Program-made: the position numbers and the translations under genes
Shown here: positions 11,815 to 13,351 of the stretch, piece after piece
Position numbering within the stretch: position 1 is the stretch's first letter
Layout of the letters: each line of letters starts with the position of its first letter
Assembly: GCA_044868295.1 (NCBI GenBank)
Contig: JBIOWF010000278.1
Span: forward strand, 1 to 13,351
Length of the DNA: 13,351 bases
Source of the DNA: JBIOWF01 sp044868295
GTDB lineage: Bacteria > Actinomycetota > Actinomycetes > Streptosporangiales > Streptosporangiaceae
Direction of reading: 5' to 3'
The notes under the pieces: model-generated
Database searches by the model: none
Told to the model about the DNA's origin: nothing
The model's input: only the letters and a program-made list of their open reading frames with translations

Positions 11815-12405
11815 ATGACGCGAGCTGACGACGACAAGCCGGTGGTCCTGTCGAAGATCTACACGAAGACGGGCGACGACGGGACGACGGCACTTGGCGA
11901 CATGAGCCGGACCCGCAAGACCGATCCCCGGCTCGCGGCGTACGCGGACGTGGAGGAGGCCAACGCCGCCATCGGGGTCGCCCTGGCGCTTGGGGCGCTG
12001 CCGGACGACGTCTCCACCGTGCTGGCCCGCGTCCAGAACGAGCTCTTCGACGTCGGCGCGGACCTGTGCACTCCCGTGACCGAGAATCCGGAATTCCCGC
12101 CGTTGCGCGTCGAGGAGTCCTACATCGCGTGGCTCGAAGAGCAGTGCGACCGGTTCAACGCGGCTCTGCGGCCGTTGCGCAGCTTCATCCTGCCCGGGGG
12201 CACGCCCGGGGTCGCGCACCTGCACGTGGCCCGCACGGTCGTACGGCGGGCGGAACGGACCACCTGGTCGGCCTTGGAAGCCCACGACGACGCGAACCCG
12301 CTGACCGCGAAATACCTGAACCGGTTGTCCGACCTGATGTTCATCATCTGCCGGGTGGTGGCCGCCGGCGACGAGATCCTCTGGAAACCCGGCGGAACCC
12401 GCTGA
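11815..12405 (+). CDS. pduO: PduO-type ATP:cob(I)alamin adenosyltransferase
   Basis: A 196-residue enzyme that transfers the 5'-deoxyadenosyl group of ATP to cob(I)alamin, making adenosylcobalamin for mutases and related enzymes. The family's ATP-binding N-terminus reads SKIYTKTGDDGTTALGD (13-29). Asp45-Glu47-Glu48-Asn50 (ADVEEANAAIG), FDVGADLCTP (78-87), FILPGG (124-129), RTVVRRAER (140-148) and LNRLSDLMFIICR (168-180) follow in the canonical order of PduO/MMAB trimers. Length and motifs are complete. ATG 11815 gives the normal N-terminus. It is not in an operon with the decayed ABC genes, which run the other way. PduO-type, rather than CobA- or EutT-type, is firm; the pathway served is not shown here. 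Confidence 0.95.
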   Translation: MTRADDDKPVVLSKIYTKTGDDGTTALGDMSRTRKTDPRLAAYADVEEANAAIGVALALGALPDDVSTVLARVQNELFDVGADLCTPVTENPEFPPLRVEESYIAWLEEQCDRFNAALRPLRSFILPGGTPGVAHLHVARTVVRRAERTTWSALEAHDDANPLTAKYLNRLSDLMFIICRVVAAGDEILWKPGGTR

Positions 12406-12489
12406 CCCCTGCTTCAAGCCCGGTCCCAGGGCATCGTCACCGGAGGCCTCAGGAAGCGGCCCGTGAGCTGGTAGCCATCGGCCGAAAGA

Positions 12490-12532
12490 TTGTATAACCC
12501 AGGCTATAATAGCTCTGCCTATACGCTCGGAG
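12490..12532 (+). promoter_or_regulatory. AT-rich promoter and ribosome site of the AAA ATPase gene
   Basis: A perfect TATAAT lies at 12505-12510, inside the near-palindrome TATAACCCAGGCTATA (12493-12508, 12 of 16 symmetric). The matching -35 is weak. GGAG at 12529-12532 sits eight bases before the ATG at 12541. The dyad overlapping the -10 would allow repression by a dimeric protein; that use is inferred. Confidence 0.5.
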
Positions 12533-12540
12533 CGCGCCTA

Positions 12541-13351
12541 TGGACAAGCCAGCCGGAATGTTCGACCGGGACTTCGAGTGGGCGGAGTTGGCTCGTTTCG
12601 CTGCCTACGCCGCTCCGCGGGCAACCCTGGGCGTGATCTCCGGACGCCGCCGCCAGGGCAAGACCTTTCTCCTTGACGCGCTCACATCCGCGACCGACGG
12701 CTTCATGTTCACCGCCACCGAGACCACCGAAACCGACGCGCTGCGCCAGTTTGGCGACGCCCTCGCCACGCACGTCGGCGAACCCGGGCCGTTCCGCTTC
12801 GCGAGTTGGGACGAGGCCATAACCCGACTCATGCGCATCGCCGCCACCGGGCCCACCGTCGCCGTCATCGACGAGTTCCCCTTCCTAGCCAAGTCCTCCC
12901 CCGCACTCCCATCCATAATTCAACGCGCCCTGGACCCCACCGCCCAGCGCGGCAACACCCCCGTCCGCCTCCTCCTGTGCGGCTCGGCCCTGTCCTTCAT
13001 GGGCCGTCTTCTGTCCGGCAACGCTCCCCTGCGCGGACGCGCTGGACTCGAACTGGTCGTCCCGACCCTCGACTTTCGACTCGCCGCGCAATTCTGGGAG
13101 ATCACCGACCCGCGCACCGCTGCCCTCACCAACGCGATCGTCGGCGGCACCCCCGCCTACCGCCGCGAATTCACCCAAGGCGATACCCCTGCCGGCCTCG
13201 ACGACTTCGACTCCTGGGTGGCCCGCGCCGTCCTCAACCCCGGCCGCCCCCTCTTCCGCGAAGGCCGCTACCTCCTCGCAGAGGAACCCGAACTACACGA
13301 CATCGCTCTCTACCACTCCGTGCTCGCCGCCATCGCCGACGGCAACAACAG
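12541..13351 (+). CDS. AAA/DUF234-type ATP-binding protein, cut by window end
   Basis: The first 270 residues of a P-loop ATPase of the archaeal-ATPase/DUF234 type, open through the last base of the window. Seen: FDRDFEWAEL (8-17, the usual 'R-x-x-E' opening), Walker A SGRRRQGKT (34-42), a DEAITRLMRI helix, Walker B VAVIDEFPFL (107-116) and a sensor-1-like LLLCGSALSFM (144-154). IVGGTPAYRREF (200-211) matches the conserved GGxPxY region of these ATPases. The C-terminal part, where DUF234 would lie, is outside. ATG 12541 has GGAG at a suitable distance. Third positions are even richer in C than in neighbouring genes. Such ATPases are common accessory genes without an assigned cellular role; no partner gene is visible. 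Confidence 0.85.

Overview
The window is high-GC DNA (GC-rich third codon positions, frequent GTG starts) from an actinomycete. The NucS endonuclease, the PduO-type cobalamin adenosyltransferase, the small CxxC/H-x-H-x2-C 'ATP/GTP-binding' protein and the protein sequences suggest a Streptosporangiales-like organism (Nonomuraea/Streptosporangium/Microbispora type). That placement is an inference; no search was run.

Layout. Positions 1-5044 hold five minus-strand genes: a regulator with an N-terminal TrmB/PLD-like part and a C-terminal LuxR-type helix-turn-helix (215-1165), an alpha/beta hydrolase (1565-2332), an SDR oxidoreductase (2499-3260), a second dienelactone/S33-like hydrolase (3480-4184) and a small zinc-binding-type protein (4462-4806). 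Next is a two-part 3-hydroxyacyl-CoA dehydrogenase (5045-6553, minus), divergent from nucS (6674-7336, plus). From memory, nucS, a 3-hydroxyacyl-CoA dehydrogenase and a PduO-type adenosyltransferase lie near one another in streptomycete chromosomes, so these are probably core genes.

Between nucS and the adenosyltransferase (11815-12405) lies about 4.5 kb of rearranged accessory DNA: the 3' part of an IS110-family transposase (7455-~8075, minus) abutting a sensor kinase that has lost its 5' end (~8067-9053), an intact NarL-type response regulator (9197-9814), a TetR regulator (10030-10635), and on the minus strand a deleted ABC-transporter/two-component module. In that module an ATPase cut just after its Q-loop region is followed, after a single stop codon and in the same frame, by a permease core, which is fused in frame to the C-terminal half of a DesR-like response regulator. 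The window ends inside a DUF234-type AAA ATPase (12541 onward) with an AT-rich promoter.

The most unusual signal is in the left 3.5 kb. Four successive minus-strand genes (regulator, hydrolase, SDR, hydrolase) are each followed by degenerate repeats echoing the gene's own last codons and, in most cases, its stop codon. Some copies fold into hairpins around the stop. The second notable signal is the membrane permease-LuxR fusion, whose junction falls at a Gly-Tyr-Leu shared by both parents. No tRNA, rRNA or CRISPR array was recognised.
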